DNA of 64,000 nt from Novipirellula galeiformis (lineage in GTDB: Bacteria; Planctomycetota; Planctomycetia; Pirellulales; Pirellulaceae). The stretch spans positions 510,212-574,211 of the forward strand of contig NZ_SJPT01000001.1 in the NCBI RefSeq assembly GCF_007860095.1, written 5' to 3'. Under the pieces are notes generated by a model, which saw only the letters and a list, made by a program, of their open reading frames with translations, was not told the DNA's origin and did not search any database. The number at the start of each line of letters is the position of its first letter. Within the stretch, counting starts at the first letter, position 1. A program made the position numbers and the translations under genes. Shown piece by piece: positions 17,961-27,556 of this stretch.

Positions 17961-18536
17961 TTAATTGGCTTTTTTGAGGAAGTTGGCGACCAGCACGATC
18001 TGGGTTCCGTTGACGCGGCCTTCGATGTGCTCGGGATTCGAAGTCAACGAGATGTTCTTCACCATCGTGCCTCGCTTCGCAGTGAATCCGGCCCCTTTGA
18101 CTACCAAGTCTTTGATCAGGGTGACGTTGTCACCGTCCAGCAGTGGAGTGCCGTTGCTGTCCAGCGTCGGTGGGTCGGAATCATCATTGTTGGCGATTCC
18201 AGCTTCGGCCCACGCTTTCGTTTCGTCGTCCAAGTAGAGCGTCTCAAGCAGTTCTTGCGGCCAGCCTTCGGCGCGTAGTTGATAGAGCATTCGGTAAGCC
18301 AGCACTTGAATCGCCGGCACTTGGCTCCACATGCTGTCGTTCAAACACCGCCAATGATTCGGATCGACCGATTCAGGATTGTCGAGTTGGCTATGACATT
18401 CGCTGCATGTCATGACGCATTTTGCTGCGTCGGCTTCGCTGGCAACATCCACCGGATGAACCACTAGCCCTTCACTGGATCCACATAATTCGCACTTGGA
18501 TCCCGATCGTTCTTGTAGTTCGTTTTCGACGCTCAT
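17961..18536 (-). CDS. phnA: PhnA/YjdM family zinc-ribbon protein
   Basis: 191 residues. The N-terminal zinc ribbon uses C15/C18 and C44/C47 (KCELCGSS, CSECHSQ). The C-terminal PhnA domain (about 120-191) contains DGDNVTLIKDLVVKG and the family ending. ATG at 18536 starts MSVENELQERSG; the longer frame to 18662 is not credible. The family is named after the phosphonate operon but is not the phosphonoacetate hydrolase, and its role is not settled. No phosphonate genes are nearby. Confidence 0.88.
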   Translation of the reverse strand: MSVENELQERSGSKCELCGSSEGLVVHPVDVASEADAAKCVMTCSECHSQLDNPESVDPNHWRCLNDSMWSQVPAIQVLAYRMLYQLRAEGWPQELLETLYLDDETKAWAEAGIANNDDSDPPTLDSNGTPLLDGDNVTLIKDLVVKGAGFTAKRGTMVKNISLTSNPEHIEGRVNGTQIVLVANFLKKAN

Positions 18537-18999
18537 CCGTAAATTTCTTTCGTAGGGAGGTTTGTGGTTGTGTAGAGGATAAAACGAGCTTGTCCGCGAC
18601 ACCTCATCGTTCAACTCGCGGGAATGGGGAAAGAATGTTATCACAAACACCCCTTTTTCCATATCAGGGGGGCGGCCTCGTGTCCGACTGAGCCGGAATC
18701 CCAGGCGGCTGCGCTAGCCTTTAAACAAACGAACGTTTGGAAAGAAATGGTATCGGAGTCAGCGATTGAGGTCGTTTTTTGCGCAGGTGCAGTTGGTTGT
18801 AGCTTTCCGTGTCGAAACGGTGGCATGGCTGTGCCCACCTTTTATTCTTGCTCTCAACCCTAATCGTCTCCGCTTGGTTTAGTCCCTCGCTGACGCTTCG
18901 GGTTGTGATCTTTACGGCGTGCATCACTCCGGGTCCGGTGCAAGCGGTTGATTGTTTTGGGGGGCGAGCAGCGAGCAGCGAGCACGTTTGCCACTTGCC
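18537..18999. other. Intergenic region with half a dispersed repeat
   Basis: About 460 bp. It holds a single right arm of the dispersed palindrome (AGTCCCTCGCTGACGCTTCG at 18881-18900, continuing GGTTGTGAT); the left arm is missing. Open frames here overlap the repeat and have no domain. Confidence 0.5.
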
Positions 19000-20835
19000 T
19001 TAGGTCGCGTCGGCCATCGCGGCCAATTGCACCGTTGCCCTGCCCTGCTCTTTTTCTAAGTACGCTCGACCGAATTTCACGTTAACGTGATCCCACGGCA
19101 ATTTGTCCATCATTTCGTACTTGTCATGGACTTGCCGCTCGACGTCCAGCCCCGCATCTTCAATCGCAGACCACCAACGTTGGGGATCGAGGTATTCCGT
19201 CCATCCGTCCATGCGGGCACCACGCTCCCACGCCAAACGGACCACTTTTCCGGTGCGGCGATCGCCTCGGCTCAGCACTCCTTCGAGCAAACTGGTTTCG
19301 ATATCGTGGCACTTGATATTCACGCTGCGAATCTTGCGACGGTGCCACAAGTACTTGTGAGCCCACTGGAAATACTCGCGTCGCTGCATCCCATTCCACT
19401 GGTACGGCGTATGAGCCTTAGGAACAAAGTTGGAAACCGACGCGGTCACGCGCGGGTAGCGGCCTTTGACCTGTTTGCCCACGGTCGCAATCTCTTCGGC
19501 TAGGTCGACGATGCCATCCAAATCGACGGGGCGTTCGCCAGGCAATCCGCACATGAAGTACAGCTTCACCGCATCGTAGTTGTTCTCAAACGCAGCACGA
19601 CAGCCCTCGATCAAATCGCTGTTTTTGATCTTCTTGCGGATCTGTTCCCGCATGTCGTCGCGAGCGACTTCGGGAGCCAGCGTGAGCGAACTGCGACGCT
19701 TGTTGCCAATCAATTGAGGCAACGTGCGAAGTTGATCGTTGACTCGCAGACTCGGTACGCTGATGTTCACGCCGAGAGGCAAAAAGACCTCATGCAAACG
19801 ATGGATCAGCGGTGCAAAGTGAGGATAGTCACTGCTGGAGAGCGAGAGCACGCTGATTTCGTTGTAGCCGGTGTTGCGATAGCTCTCGATCGCAGCATCG
19901 ACAATGGTATCGACTTCGCGGATTCGCAAAGGACGTTTGATCACGGTGCTTTGACAAAATCGGCAAAGATGGGGACACCCACGCATGATTTCTAGAGCGA
20001 TGCGGTCGTGCACGCATTCGATGTAGGGCACGATCGGCGCGGTGGGCAGCGGGATGCCGTCGAGATCGCTGATCACGCTCGGCGCGATCGTTGCGGGAAC
20101 ATCGTCTCGGGTGCGAGTGAGCGAGACGATGCGATTGCCATCGTACTCGGGTTGATAGAACCGCGGCACATAGGCGTAGGCCAGTTTTTGAGCGATATGG
20201 GCAACCGCCTCTTCGCGTTGCGAGCGACCTTCGGCTCCCTCGGCAAACGTGCCATCGTCGCGGCGATAACGCGCTCGCAACTCGATCCAAAGATCGCAGA
20301 TTTCGGGCAGCGCCGGTTCGCCATCGCCCATGATCATGACGTCAAAATAATCGGCCATCGGTTCGGGGTTTTGGCAACAAGGGCCCCCGGCGATTAGCAG
20401 CGGATCGGCCATCGTGCGATCGACCGATTCAAGCGGGATTCCCGCTAAATCGATCATCGTCAGCACGTTGGGCGAGCTGATTTCGTACTGAAGGCTCAGT
20501 CCGATCACGTCGAAATCGGCAAGCGAGGTGAACGTTTCGAGCGAATAGAGCGGGATTTCGTGTTTTCGCAGCAACGCTTCCATATCCGGCCACGGCGTGA
20601 ACACGCGTTCGGCACACCAATCCGCGCGGCGATTCATCAGCGAATACAGGACTTGTAGTCCATGATGGCTCATCCCGATCGTGTAAGCATCGGGAAACCC
20701 TAGGCACAAACGGCCTCGCAATTGGCGATGATCTTTAACGACAATGTTTCGCTCCCCCCCGACATATTGGGCGGGCGTCTGAACATGCGGCCAAACCCGG
20801 GACTCTAGCAATCGGCGGCGCGGGTGATTAATCAT
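19000..20835 (-). CDS. B12-binding-like / radical SAM protein, TIGR03960 type
   Basis: 611 residues. The N-terminal part (about 35-200) resembles a cobalamin-binding-type Rossmann region, and the radical SAM core has the CxxxCxxC cluster at C287, C291 and C294 (RGCPHLCRFC). The order and the HxxYxWxxR-like segment KAHTPYQWNGMQ match the TIGR03960 family. In many bacteria this protein is fused or adjacent to a TIGR03936 partner; no such partner is seen here. The reaction is unknown. ATG at 20835. It is divergent from the Rieske gene. Confidence 0.85.
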   Translation of the reverse strand: MINHPRRRLLESRVWPHVQTPAQYVGGERNIVVKDHRQLRGRLCLGFPDAYTIGMSHHGLQVLYSLMNRRADWCAERVFTPWPDMEALLRKHEIPLYSLETFTSLADFDVIGLSLQYEISSPNVLTMIDLAGIPLESVDRTMADPLLIAGGPCCQNPEPMADYFDVMIMGDGEPALPEICDLWIELRARYRRDDGTFAEGAEGRSQREEAVAHIAQKLAYAYVPRFYQPEYDGNRIVSLTRTRDDVPATIAPSVISDLDGIPLPTAPIVPYIECVHDRIALEIMRGCPHLCRFCQSTVIKRPLRIREVDTIVDAAIESYRNTGYNEISVLSLSSSDYPHFAPLIHRLHEVFLPLGVNISVPSLRVNDQLRTLPQLIGNKRRSSLTLAPEVARDDMREQIRKKIKNSDLIEGCRAAFENNYDAVKLYFMCGLPGERPVDLDGIVDLAEEIATVGKQVKGRYPRVTASVSNFVPKAHTPYQWNGMQRREYFQWAHKYLWHRRKIRSVNIKCHDIETSLLEGVLSRGDRRTGKVVRLAWERGARMDGWTEYLDPQRWWSAIEDAGLDVERQVHDKYEMMDKLPWDHVNVKFGRAYLEKEQGRATVQLAAMADAT

Positions 20836-20930
20836 AGTCGCTGAATTCCGTTCCTTGTCAGGTAGGGTGATCGCGGCTTCATCGCTAAAGTAGATGAAGT
20901 ATCGATAAGCAATGGATCGAGCTCAATTGA

Positions 20931-20959
20931 TTGACTTGGGCTTAATCTAAAACCATAAC
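20931..20959 (+). promoter_or_regulatory. Sigma-70-type promoter of the Rieske gene
   Basis: TTGACT (20931-20936), 17-bp spacer, CATAAC (20954-20959), 19 bp before the GTG start. A leader of only about a dozen bases would contain the AGAAGGGG ribosome binding site. Confidence 0.45.
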
Positions 20960-20978
20960 AAAATAGAAGGGGATTTGC

Positions 20979-21293
20979 GTGAGCGATTTTGAAACGGTGG
21001 GCAAGGTCAGTGACTTTGAAGAAGGCGTCGGACGCGCGGTTCCGGTTGCTGGCCGAATGGTCGCGATCTTTCGCAAGGGCGAGGAGTGGTACGCGATCGA
21101 CGACCTGTGTCCTCACATGGGAGCCTCGTTGGCCGAAGGCCATGTCGATCCCGAAACCGACGTGGTGACCTGTCCCTGGCACGCATGGCGCTTCTGTATT
21201 CACGACGGAACGTGGGAGGATAACCCGCGAGTGAAGGTCGATTGCTTTGAAGTCAAAGTCGTGGGGGATGACGTCCAAGTTCGCGAGAAATAA
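20979..21293 (+). CDS. Rieske [2Fe-2S] protein, NirD-like
   Basis: 104 residues, soluble. The cluster ligands are C44/H46 (CPHMG) and C65/H68 (CPWHAW), the usual Rieske pattern. The length and the absence of a membrane anchor fit the small NirD/ferredoxin-component type. The GTG start at 20979 is supported by AGAAGGGG. No oxygenase or nitrite reductase gene is adjacent, so its electron partner is unknown. Confidence 0.9.
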   Translation: MSDFETVGKVSDFEEGVGRAVPVAGRMVAIFRKGEEWYAIDDLCPHMGASLAEGHVDPETDVVTCPWHAWRFCIHDGTWEDNPRVKVDCFEVKVVGDDVQVREK

Positions 21294-21394
21294 GTGTCGC
21301 TGATCGCTTCGCGATCTTGGCGTTAGTTCAAGCTTTTGCCTTGCATCAAGCGAGAAACGATTCGAGGATGCTTCTTGGTTAGCCCCTGATTTGC

Positions 21395-22081
21395 TTAGAC
21401 GGTAAAACTTTCGCCGACGCCCAGCACGACCGGGACCGCGTCGGTTTGGGCGTTAACGCGTTCGGCCCATTGGGCCGCGTCCTGTTGGATCGGAGGCCAA
21501 GTGTTGTAGTGGGTGGGCAAGACACATTTGGGCTCAATCAATTTGATCGCCTCGATGCTGTCGTCGATTCCCATGGTGAACACGTCACCGATCGGCAGCA
21601 CCGCGACATCGACTCGGTGCGCGTACAAACGCATGTCCGAAAACAATGCGGTGTCACAGGCAAAGTAGATCCGTTTCCCGTCGATCTCAAGGACAAAACC
21701 GGCCGGATTGCCGCCGTACGACCCGTCGGGCAATTGGCTGCTATGGAGTGCGGGAACCATTTTCACCGTTCCGAAGGGAAGTTTTGCCACGCCGCCGAGA
21801 TTCATCCCGAGTGTTGATTGCACTTGCTGTTTCTCCGCAAACCACTGGGCGATCTCAAAGATCGCCACCACGGTACTGTCGTCGCGATGGGCAATCGCAG
21901 CGGCATCGGCCACATGATCGAAGTGGCCGTGGGAAATCAGCAGATGGCTGATTTCGGGATGGTCCTCGATCGTGGTTTTGGCGGCTGGGTTGTCCGTCAA
22001 AAAGGGATCGAGCAAGATGCGATGCGCGCCGGTTTCGATCAACCAGCAGGCGTGGGAGAGCCAAGTTAGTTTAAGCATCAT
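21395..22081 (-). CDS. Metal-dependent hydrolase, UPF0173 (metallo-beta-lactamase fold)
   Basis: About 228 residues. The metal-binding motif HGHFDH follows LLIS near residue 55; later parts have the PALHSS, FACDTALF and PTHYNTWP segments of the UPF0173 family. ATG at 22081 is 34 bp after the trpB stop, so the pair is probably one transcript. The substrate is unknown; the link to tryptophan synthesis may only be positional. Confidence 0.87.
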   Translation of the reverse strand: MMLKLTWLSHACWLIETGAHRILLDPFLTDNPAAKTTIEDHPEISHLLISHGHFDHVADAAAIAHRDDSTVVAIFEIAQWFAEKQQVQSTLGMNLGGVAKLPFGTVKMVPALHSSQLPDGSYGGNPAGFVLEIDGKRIYFACDTALFSDMRLYAHRVDVAVLPIGDVFTMGIDDSIEAIKLIEPKCVLPTHYNTWPPIQQDAAQWAERVNAQTDAVPVVLGVGESFTV

Positions 22082-22115
22082 GAATTTCGCTGCGAAGCGG
22101 AAGAACGGAGAATGG

Positions 22116-23342
22116 TTACCAGGTTTCGCCGCGGAGACGAGCGATTTCCATGGCATCCTTGTCACCGCGACCAGACAAACAAATGACCAAATGTTGGTCA
22201 GGTTTCATTTCGGCGGCCAACGTCATCCCTTTGGCAATCGCATGACTCGATTCAAGGGCTGCGATGATTCCCTCGGATTGCGCCAATCGATCGAACGCCT
22301 TCATGGCGTCATCGTCGGTGCATTCGAGGTAGTCGACCCGCTTGGTGTCTTTCCAATAGCTGTGCTCGGGGCCAACGCCGGGGTAGTCCAATCCGGCGCT
22401 CATCGAATGCACGTCACAGGTTTGTCCATCGTCATCTTGCATCACGTAGCTGTAGCTACCGTGCAACACGCCTGGGTTTCCGTAGGTGAGCGGTGAGGCG
22501 TGGTCGCCTGGAGCGGTGCCACGGCCGCCCGCTTCGACGCCGACCATGCGAACGCCGTCATCTTCGACGAACGGATAGAACATGCCGGCCGCGTTGCTGC
22601 CACCGCCGACGCAGGCGACCACACAATCCGGTAGTCGGTCGAACGTGTCGCGGCACTGTTCTCGTGTTTCGCGGCCGATCACCGATTGGAAATCGCGTAC
22701 CATCATCGGGAACGGGTGCGGCCCAATCACACTGCCGATGATGTAGTGGGTGTTCTCGACCGACGCCATCCAATCTCGCATCGCTTCATTAACGGCGTCG
22801 CGAAGCGTTTTGGAGCCGCTTTCGACCGGACAGATGGTGGCGCCGAGCAACTTCATGCTGAACACGTTGGGCTTTTGCCGGCGAATGTCTTCACTGCCCA
22901 TGTAGACCGTGCAAGGCAACCCAAAGTGGGCACATGCGGTGGCGCTGGCCACCCCGTGCTGGCCGGCTCCGGTTTCCGCGATCACTCGCGTTTTACCCAT
23001 CCGCAGGGTTAATAGAGCTTGGCCAATCGTGTTGTTGATCTTGTGGGCGCCGGTGTGGTTGAGGTCTTCGCGTTTGAGCCAAATTTGGGCACCGCCGACC
23101 GCATCGGTCAGCCGTTTGGCGTGGTACAGCGGGCTGGGGCGTCCGACGAACGTCTTGAGCAGCGAGGTCAGTTCGCGTTGGAATTCAGGATCTTTTTTGG
23201 CTCGATCGTATTCTTCGGCCAGTTGATCGAGGGCACGAGTCAGCGTTTCCGGGACAAAACGTCCACCGAATTTACCAAAACGCCCCCGTTCATCGGGAAC
23301 CGACGCACTGGCGTGGGGGGCTGCGGTTTCTTGCAGGCTCAT
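22116..23342 (-). CDS. trpB: Tryptophan synthase beta subunit
   Basis: 408 residues, the normal length. It catalyses the condensation of indole with L-serine, using PLP bound at K101 (HTGAHKINN). Other signatures are [18 protein letters not shown] and [13 protein letters not shown] at 23342. trpA, which usually follows, is not next to it; the UPF0173 hydrolase is there instead. It is divergent from mutM. Confidence 0.97.
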   Translation of the reverse strand: MSLQETAAPHASASVPDERGRFGKFGGRFVPETLTRALDQLAEEYDRAKKDPEFQRELTSLLKTFVGRPSPLYHAKRLTDAVGGAQIWLKREDLNHTGAHKINNTIGQALLTLRMGKTRVIAETGAGQHGVASATACAHFGLPCTVYMGSEDIRRQKPNVFSMKLLGATICPVESGSKTLRDAVNEAMRDWMASVENTHYIIGSVIGPHPFPMMVRDFQSVIGRETREQCRDTFDRLPDCVVACVGGGSNAAGMFYPFVEDDGVRMVGVEAGGRGTAPGDHASPLTYGNPGVLHGSYSYVMQDDDGQTCDVHSMSAGLDYPGVGPEHSYWKDTKRVDYLECTDDDAMKAFDRLAQSEGIIAALESSHAIAKGMTLAAEMKPDQHLVICLSGRGDKDAMEIARLRGETW

Positions 23343-23476
23343 ATTGGGGCTCTAAATCGGGATCTCAAAAACGGGGGCTCTATCAAATGCAATCCATTTT
23401 CTATAAGAGTGCTCAGAGATTGTCACCCGAGGGCAATCGAAGGTCAATGCAGCGATCGCGAGCCGAAAGAGAATCT

Positions 23477-24340
23477 GTGCCTGAACTACCCGAAGTGGAA
23501 ACGATGCGGCGGGGGGTGCTGCCCATCGTTGGCAGCCGGATCGATGCCGTGATTCGGCCCCCCTGCGATCGTAAACCGATTTTGATGACGCCGCGAATCG
23601 ATGCCATGGATCGCCGGCTTCGCGGAAAACATATCGTCGATGTCGGTCGTCGTGGCAAACGCGTGATGATCAACATCGAAGACGAGCAAACGATGGTGAT
23701 CGAGCCGCGAATGACCGGCTTGGTGCTGTTGGCCGATCCGCCGACACTCGAGCATCTGCGGTTGCGAATCACACTCTCGGGGCCTGCGGGGGACCAATTG
23801 TTGTTTTGGGATCGGCGCGGGCTGGGGACGGTGCGATTGTTAACGCCCAAGCAAGTCGAAACGCTTGTCGACGCCAAACTCGGAGTCGATGCGCTCGCGA
23901 TCACGGCGGAACAGTTGAAGGCGAAACTCGGCAAAAGCCAACGCGCCATCAAGGTCGCATTGTTGGATCAAGCCGTGGTGGCGGGAGTGGGGAATTTGTA
24001 TGCCGCGGAACTGCTGTTTTTCGCCGGCATCGATCCTCGCACCCGTTGTGATCGGCTCACCCAAGTTCAATGGCGGCGGATTCAAGCGGCGATGCGTCAG
24101 GTATTAGAGGAAGCGATTCGTTATGAGGGCAGCACTTTGGGGGACGGGACGTACCGCAATGCGCTCAATGGCGAAGGCGGCTACCAAGCCCATCATCAGG
24201 TTTATGCACGTGCCGGGGACCCTTGCCCACGCTGTTACGACGGCGTGATTCGGCGAATCGTGCAAGCCCAACGCAGCACGTTCTTTTGCCCCGTATGCCA
24301 GCAAAAGCGTGGTCTACACCGTCTCGTCGTGCCGATTTAG
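23477..24340 (+). CDS. mutM: Formamidopyrimidine-DNA glycosylase
   Basis: 287 residues. The enzyme removes 8-oxoguanine and formamidopyrimidines and nicks the abasic site. The GTG start at 23477 is fixed by the obligate PELPEVE N terminus, in which Pro2 is the catalytic nucleophile; the frame is open to 23387 but an extension would bury it. The C-terminal zinc finger (CPRC then CPVC) is intact. GAAAGAGA lies before the start. Confidence 0.95.
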   Translation: MPELPEVETMRRGVLPIVGSRIDAVIRPPCDRKPILMTPRIDAMDRRLRGKHIVDVGRRGKRVMINIEDEQTMVIEPRMTGLVLLADPPTLEHLRLRITLSGPAGDQLLFWDRRGLGTVRLLTPKQVETLVDAKLGVDALAITAEQLKAKLGKSQRAIKVALLDQAVVAGVGNLYAAELLFFAGIDPRTRCDRLTQVQWRRIQAAMRQVLEEAIRYEGSTLGDGTYRNALNGEGGYQAHHQVYARAGDPCPRCYDGVIRRIVQAQRSTFFCPVCQQKRGLHRLVVPI

Positions 24341-24651
24341 GGTTAAATTTGAGAACCCCGCTCAAAAATCACCACCCGAAGCGTTAACGAGGGACTGAGT
24401 CAAAATCGATATTCCCTCGCTCACCCTTCGGGGGATGGAAAATGCGCCACGTCAAAACGGATGCTTCCGGCGATGCAATATTCGCGTTAGCGGCGGGTTA
24501 CCAAGTTGCTCGGCGAACGCATTGCCCCCGTTTTTGCGAATAATCAAGGTTGCCGTTCGTCGCGGTGAGGTGAATCGCTAGAATAGGAGCGTGCGTGAAT
24601 CGCTGCTGCCGATTCACGAATTTGTCCCTTTAAAACGTCACCGTAATCCCT
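24341..24651. other. Intergenic region after mutM
   Basis: About 310 bp. It contains dispersed repeat copy 4 (24368-24436), which could act as the mutM terminator structure. No other feature is evident apart from the leader of the next gene. Confidence 0.5.
24368..24436. repeat. Dispersed palindromic repeat, copy 4
   Basis: Left arm ATCACCACCCGAAGCG continuing TTAACGAGGGA; right arm TCCCTCGCTCACCCTTCGG continuing GGGAT. The sequence between is AT-rich as in copy 2. Confidence 0.75.
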
Positions 24652-25698
24652 ATGACGCAAAAAACATCACGTCGAGACTGGCTTCGCGCCGCCGCGATGC
24701 TATCGGCTGTCGGAGCCACTGCGGCGAGTGCCCGGCCGGCACTCGCGGCGCGCGATCCACGCTGGAACGACTCCATCACCAAGGGACTCAATTGGCTCAG
24801 CCGCACGCAATCGTCTCGCGGCCAATGGAACACCCAGGCTTATCCCGCCGCCCTGGCGGCGCTGGCCGGTACGGCGATGATCGGCAGCGGATCGACGACG
24901 ACTCAGGGGCCGTACGCCAAAGAGATCGCGCGGGCGGCCGACTATTTGATCAGCAAAAGCCGTGATAACGGTTTGATCGGTGACCCCCAGTCCGATCCCC
25001 GCTACACGTATGGACACGGTTTTTCGATGCTGTTCTTGTCGCAAGTGTTGGGCGAAGAAGGATTGCTCGATCGTCGCGAAGAATTGGTCGAGGTGTTGAC
25101 CAAGGCGGTTGAGTTCAGCGGCAGTGCACAAACGGCGGCCGGCGGATGGGGCTACGTCTCGGCGCGTGAAGGAAACGATTTCGACGAGGGCTCGACCACC
25201 ATCACTCAGGTGCAAGGGCTGCGTGGTTGTCGCAACGCAGGGATTCCCGTCAGCGCCGATGTGATCACGCGAGCGAAGGAGTACATCTACGAATGCAAGA
25301 ATCCCGACGGCGGGATCAGTTATAGCAGTCGCCAAAAGGGGAGCAGCCGGCCGGCGATCACGGCTGCCGCGCTCGCCGCGCTTTACAATGCTGGCGATTA
25401 CGACAGCGAGCATGTGCCCGAGATGTTGGCCTATACCAAGGAATCGCTGCATGACATCAGCGATTCGACTCGCGCGTTTGGCCATTGGCATTACACGTAT
25501 TTGTATTACAGCCAAGTGGTCTATCGCCAAGGCGACGAATTATGGACGACGTTCCGTGACCGGTTGTACGATCGCATCGTCAGCGAGCAGCGTCCCGACG
25601 GGTTCTGGGAGGGCCAGATTCATCCGGTCTACGTGACCGCATGCAACTTGATCATGTTGCAGCTGGACCACGGCTATTTGCCGATCTACCAGCGTTAG
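24652..25698 (+). CDS. Exported prenyltransferase/squalene-cyclase-repeat protein
   Basis: 348 residues. A twin-arginine-like N terminus (TSRRDWLRAAAML) with an Ala-rich stretch indicates export, probably by Tat. The rest is an alpha/alpha toroid of repeats like those in squalene cyclases and prenyltransferases (for example GLNWLSRTQSSRGQW, GGWGYVSA, NPDGGISYSS). The catalytic DxDD of true squalene cyclases is not seen, so enzymatic cyclisation is unlikely. Such proteins are frequent in planctomycetes and have no set role. Confidence 0.8.
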   Translation: MTQKTSRRDWLRAAAMLSAVGATAASARPALAARDPRWNDSITKGLNWLSRTQSSRGQWNTQAYPAALAALAGTAMIGSGSTTTQGPYAKEIARAADYLISKSRDNGLIGDPQSDPRYTYGHGFSMLFLSQVLGEEGLLDRREELVEVLTKAVEFSGSAQTAAGGWGYVSAREGNDFDEGSTTITQVQGLRGCRNAGIPVSADVITRAKEYIYECKNPDGGISYSSRQKGSSRPAITAAALAALYNAGDYDSEHVPEMLAYTKESLHDISDSTRAFGHWHYTYLYYSQVVYRQGDELWTTFRDRLYDRIVSEQRPDGFWEGQIHPVYVTACNLIMLQLDHGYLPIYQR

Positions 25699-25734
25699 CA
25701 ATGTGGGAAAGGCCTTCGGCCCTGAACGAAGTTT

Positions 25735-25940
25735 CTTAATCCTAATCTTGCTCTTAATCATAATCCGCACGATGGCCACGACGGCAACGTGCGGGCCAGT
25801 TAATTGTTCGGGCCAGTTGATTGTTCGGGCCAGTTGATTGTTCCCGGACGCAACATTGATCGTGATTCCGTGACCTCGATGCAAACGCAGCGTCGCTACT
25901 CTTGATGATTAAGATTAAGAGTAGGATTAAGATTATGAAC
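25735..25940. repeat. Inverted TTAATC-rich arms
   Basis: The left arm (25735-25765, CTTAATCCTAATCTTGCTC and on) and right arm (25904-25937, GATTAAGATTAAGAGTAGG and on) are near-complementary and built from hexad-like TTAATC units. Confidence 0.65.
25792..25842. repeat. Three 17-bp tandem repeats
   Basis: Units start at 25792, 25809 and 25826, consensus CGGGCCAGTTGATTGTT; the first differs by one base. Confidence 0.85.
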
Positions 25941-25975
25941 GGTTGCCCAGGATCTTCTTTAACAAGATCCATTAC

Positions 25976-25998
25976 GCCAACCTATAGGTTGGCAATTT
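25976..25998 (+). terminator. Rho-independent-type terminator
   Basis: An 18-bp perfect palindrome GCCAACCTATAGGTTGGC is followed by AATTTTT on the plus strand. It would end transcripts from the gene stopping at 25698. A second hairpin (GGATCTT/AAGATCC, 25950-25970) precedes it. Confidence 0.6.
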
Positions 25999-26032
25999 TT
26001 CTAGCATGAGATCACGTTAACGCGCGATCACA

Positions 26033-27352
26033 TTAACGGGCAATGTCGAACGCAAAAATCAAGTCCTGGTCGCGGATGATCAACATCTGGTCGGCGACTA
26101 CCGGATGCGCCCAAATGGCTCCCTTGTCTCGCGGAAGCTCGGTTTCGCGTGGCAGCGTCAATGTGCCTTTTTCGGTCCACGCTTCGCGGCTGGGCTGGAC
26201 CAGGTTCACCGAGCCCTCCTCGTCGTTGTAGCAATACAGCATGCCATCGGCAAAACAGATCGAACCGCTGTGGTTAGGGCGTGCTTTTTTCTCCCACAAC
26301 GTTTCGCCGCTTTGTAGGTCTTGGGCCATCCACATGCCGCCATTGGCCTTGGTGCATCCGTAGATCACCCCTTCATGAAGCACGACGCCACCGTGATGGT
26401 TCATCATCGATTTGCCCGCCAAATGGTAAATCGATTCCGCGTCGATCCCATCTCCGGCCGCATTGGGTTTTAGCTTTAACAGCGTGTTGCCGGCACCGTA
26501 ATCGCTGGTGTGGTACAGCAGATCTTCACTCAAAATGGCGGTTGGGATGACCGCGACCGTATTGCCCGTCGTGGTGTCGCTGAACACTTCCTGGCCCGAT
26601 TTCGTGTCGAAGGCGAACAGCCCCGGTTTGCTGGCGTTGACGTAGAACGACTGGTCGCCGAGCTTGCCTTTGATCACCGAGTTGTATTGGGCGGGAGCGT
26701 TGACGCCTTGGCTGGACCAAACCTTTTCGCCGGTCTTGCGATCCAATGCGACCATAAAATTGGCTTCGCCGGGCGTGACCACGACGCGGTCGCCGTCGAC
26801 GAGGGGGGATTCGCTGTATCCCCAAACCGGGATTTTGCCAGCGTGATCGGCGACGAAATTGGTCGTCCACTGAACGTCTCCATTGGACTTCGACAAAGCC
26901 GCGAGTTGTCCAATGTCGCTCAAGACAATGACTTGGTCGCCATCGACGGTCGGGGTGCTGCGTGGTCCGCCGCCCCAGCCATGGTTGTAGTCGTCGGCGG
27001 TGCCAGCACGCGCGACTTCGGTTTCCCAAATGGGGGCGCCCGTTTGCGCATCGATGCAAATGGCAAAGCACTTGTCGTCATGCGTTCCCATCGTATAGAG
27101 CCGTCCGTCGACCACCGAAACGGCCGAGTAGCCGCGGCCCGCGCTGGTGAATGACCAGCGGAGTTGAGGGGCGTCGTCATCCCATGACTTTTTCAGCTCT
27201 TGCGGAGCGGCGTGCCCATCGCGGTTCGGGCCTCGCCATTGAGACCAATCGGCATCGCCGGCAACCGCGAAAGTGCCCAGCAACAGACTGGATGCGCTCA
27301 GCATCGAAACGCAGATCAACGAAACGCATGCAACTTTGACAATCGATTTCAT
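26033..27352 (-). CDS. Secreted PQQ-like beta-propeller repeat protein
   Basis: 439 residues. A signal peptide (hydrophobic core about 7-28, ending AVAG) is followed by WSQWRGPNRDG, the usual start of planctomycete outer-compartment PQQ-propeller proteins. The blades have repeated A-x-D-x-x-TG-x-x-W motifs (ALDRKTGEKVW, AFDTKSGQEVF, DLQSGETLW). No dehydrogenase active-site Asp/Cys pair is apparent, so a binding or scaffold role is more likely than alcohol oxidation. ATG at 27352. Confidence 0.85.
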   Translation of the reverse strand: MKSIVKVACVSLICVSMLSASSLLLGTFAVAGDADWSQWRGPNRDGHAAPQELKKSWDDDAPQLRWSFTSAGRGYSAVSVVDGRLYTMGTHDDKCFAICIDAQTGAPIWETEVARAGTADDYNHGWGGGPRSTPTVDGDQVIVLSDIGQLAALSKSNGDVQWTTNFVADHAGKIPVWGYSESPLVDGDRVVVTPGEANFMVALDRKTGEKVWSSQGVNAPAQYNSVIKGKLGDQSFYVNASKPGLFAFDTKSGQEVFSDTTTGNTVAVIPTAILSEDLLYHTSDYGAGNTLLKLKPNAAGDGIDAESIYHLAGKSMMNHHGGVVLHEGVIYGCTKANGGMWMAQDLQSGETLWEKKARPNHSGSICFADGMLYCYNDEEGSVNLVQPSREAWTEKGTLTLPRETELPRDKGAIWAHPVVADQMLIIRDQDLIFAFDIAR

Positions 27353-27556
27353 GGGGCGGCTGAGTTTTTCAGGGAGGGATGGAGAGGTGGGTGTCGAGTG
27401 TGCCCACTATACCAAACCCCAGGTCTGGTGGGCCAGCGAGATCGGGATGCATCGGGGATGCTCGGGGGCGGTGCATGGCAAACGCGGAGGACGGCTTTTC
27501 GGCCGCGGCGCATCCGCCAGCGTAGGCGGCGAGAGTGACGAGCGAGGGATCGCGGA

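Larger units (their letters stand above)
25699..26032. other. Composite repeat region between convergent genes
   Basis: 333 bp of noncoding DNA made almost wholly of repeats: an inverted pair of TTAATC-rich arms, a 17-bp triple tandem repeat and, next to the minus-strand gene, two hairpins. Confidence 0.7.
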
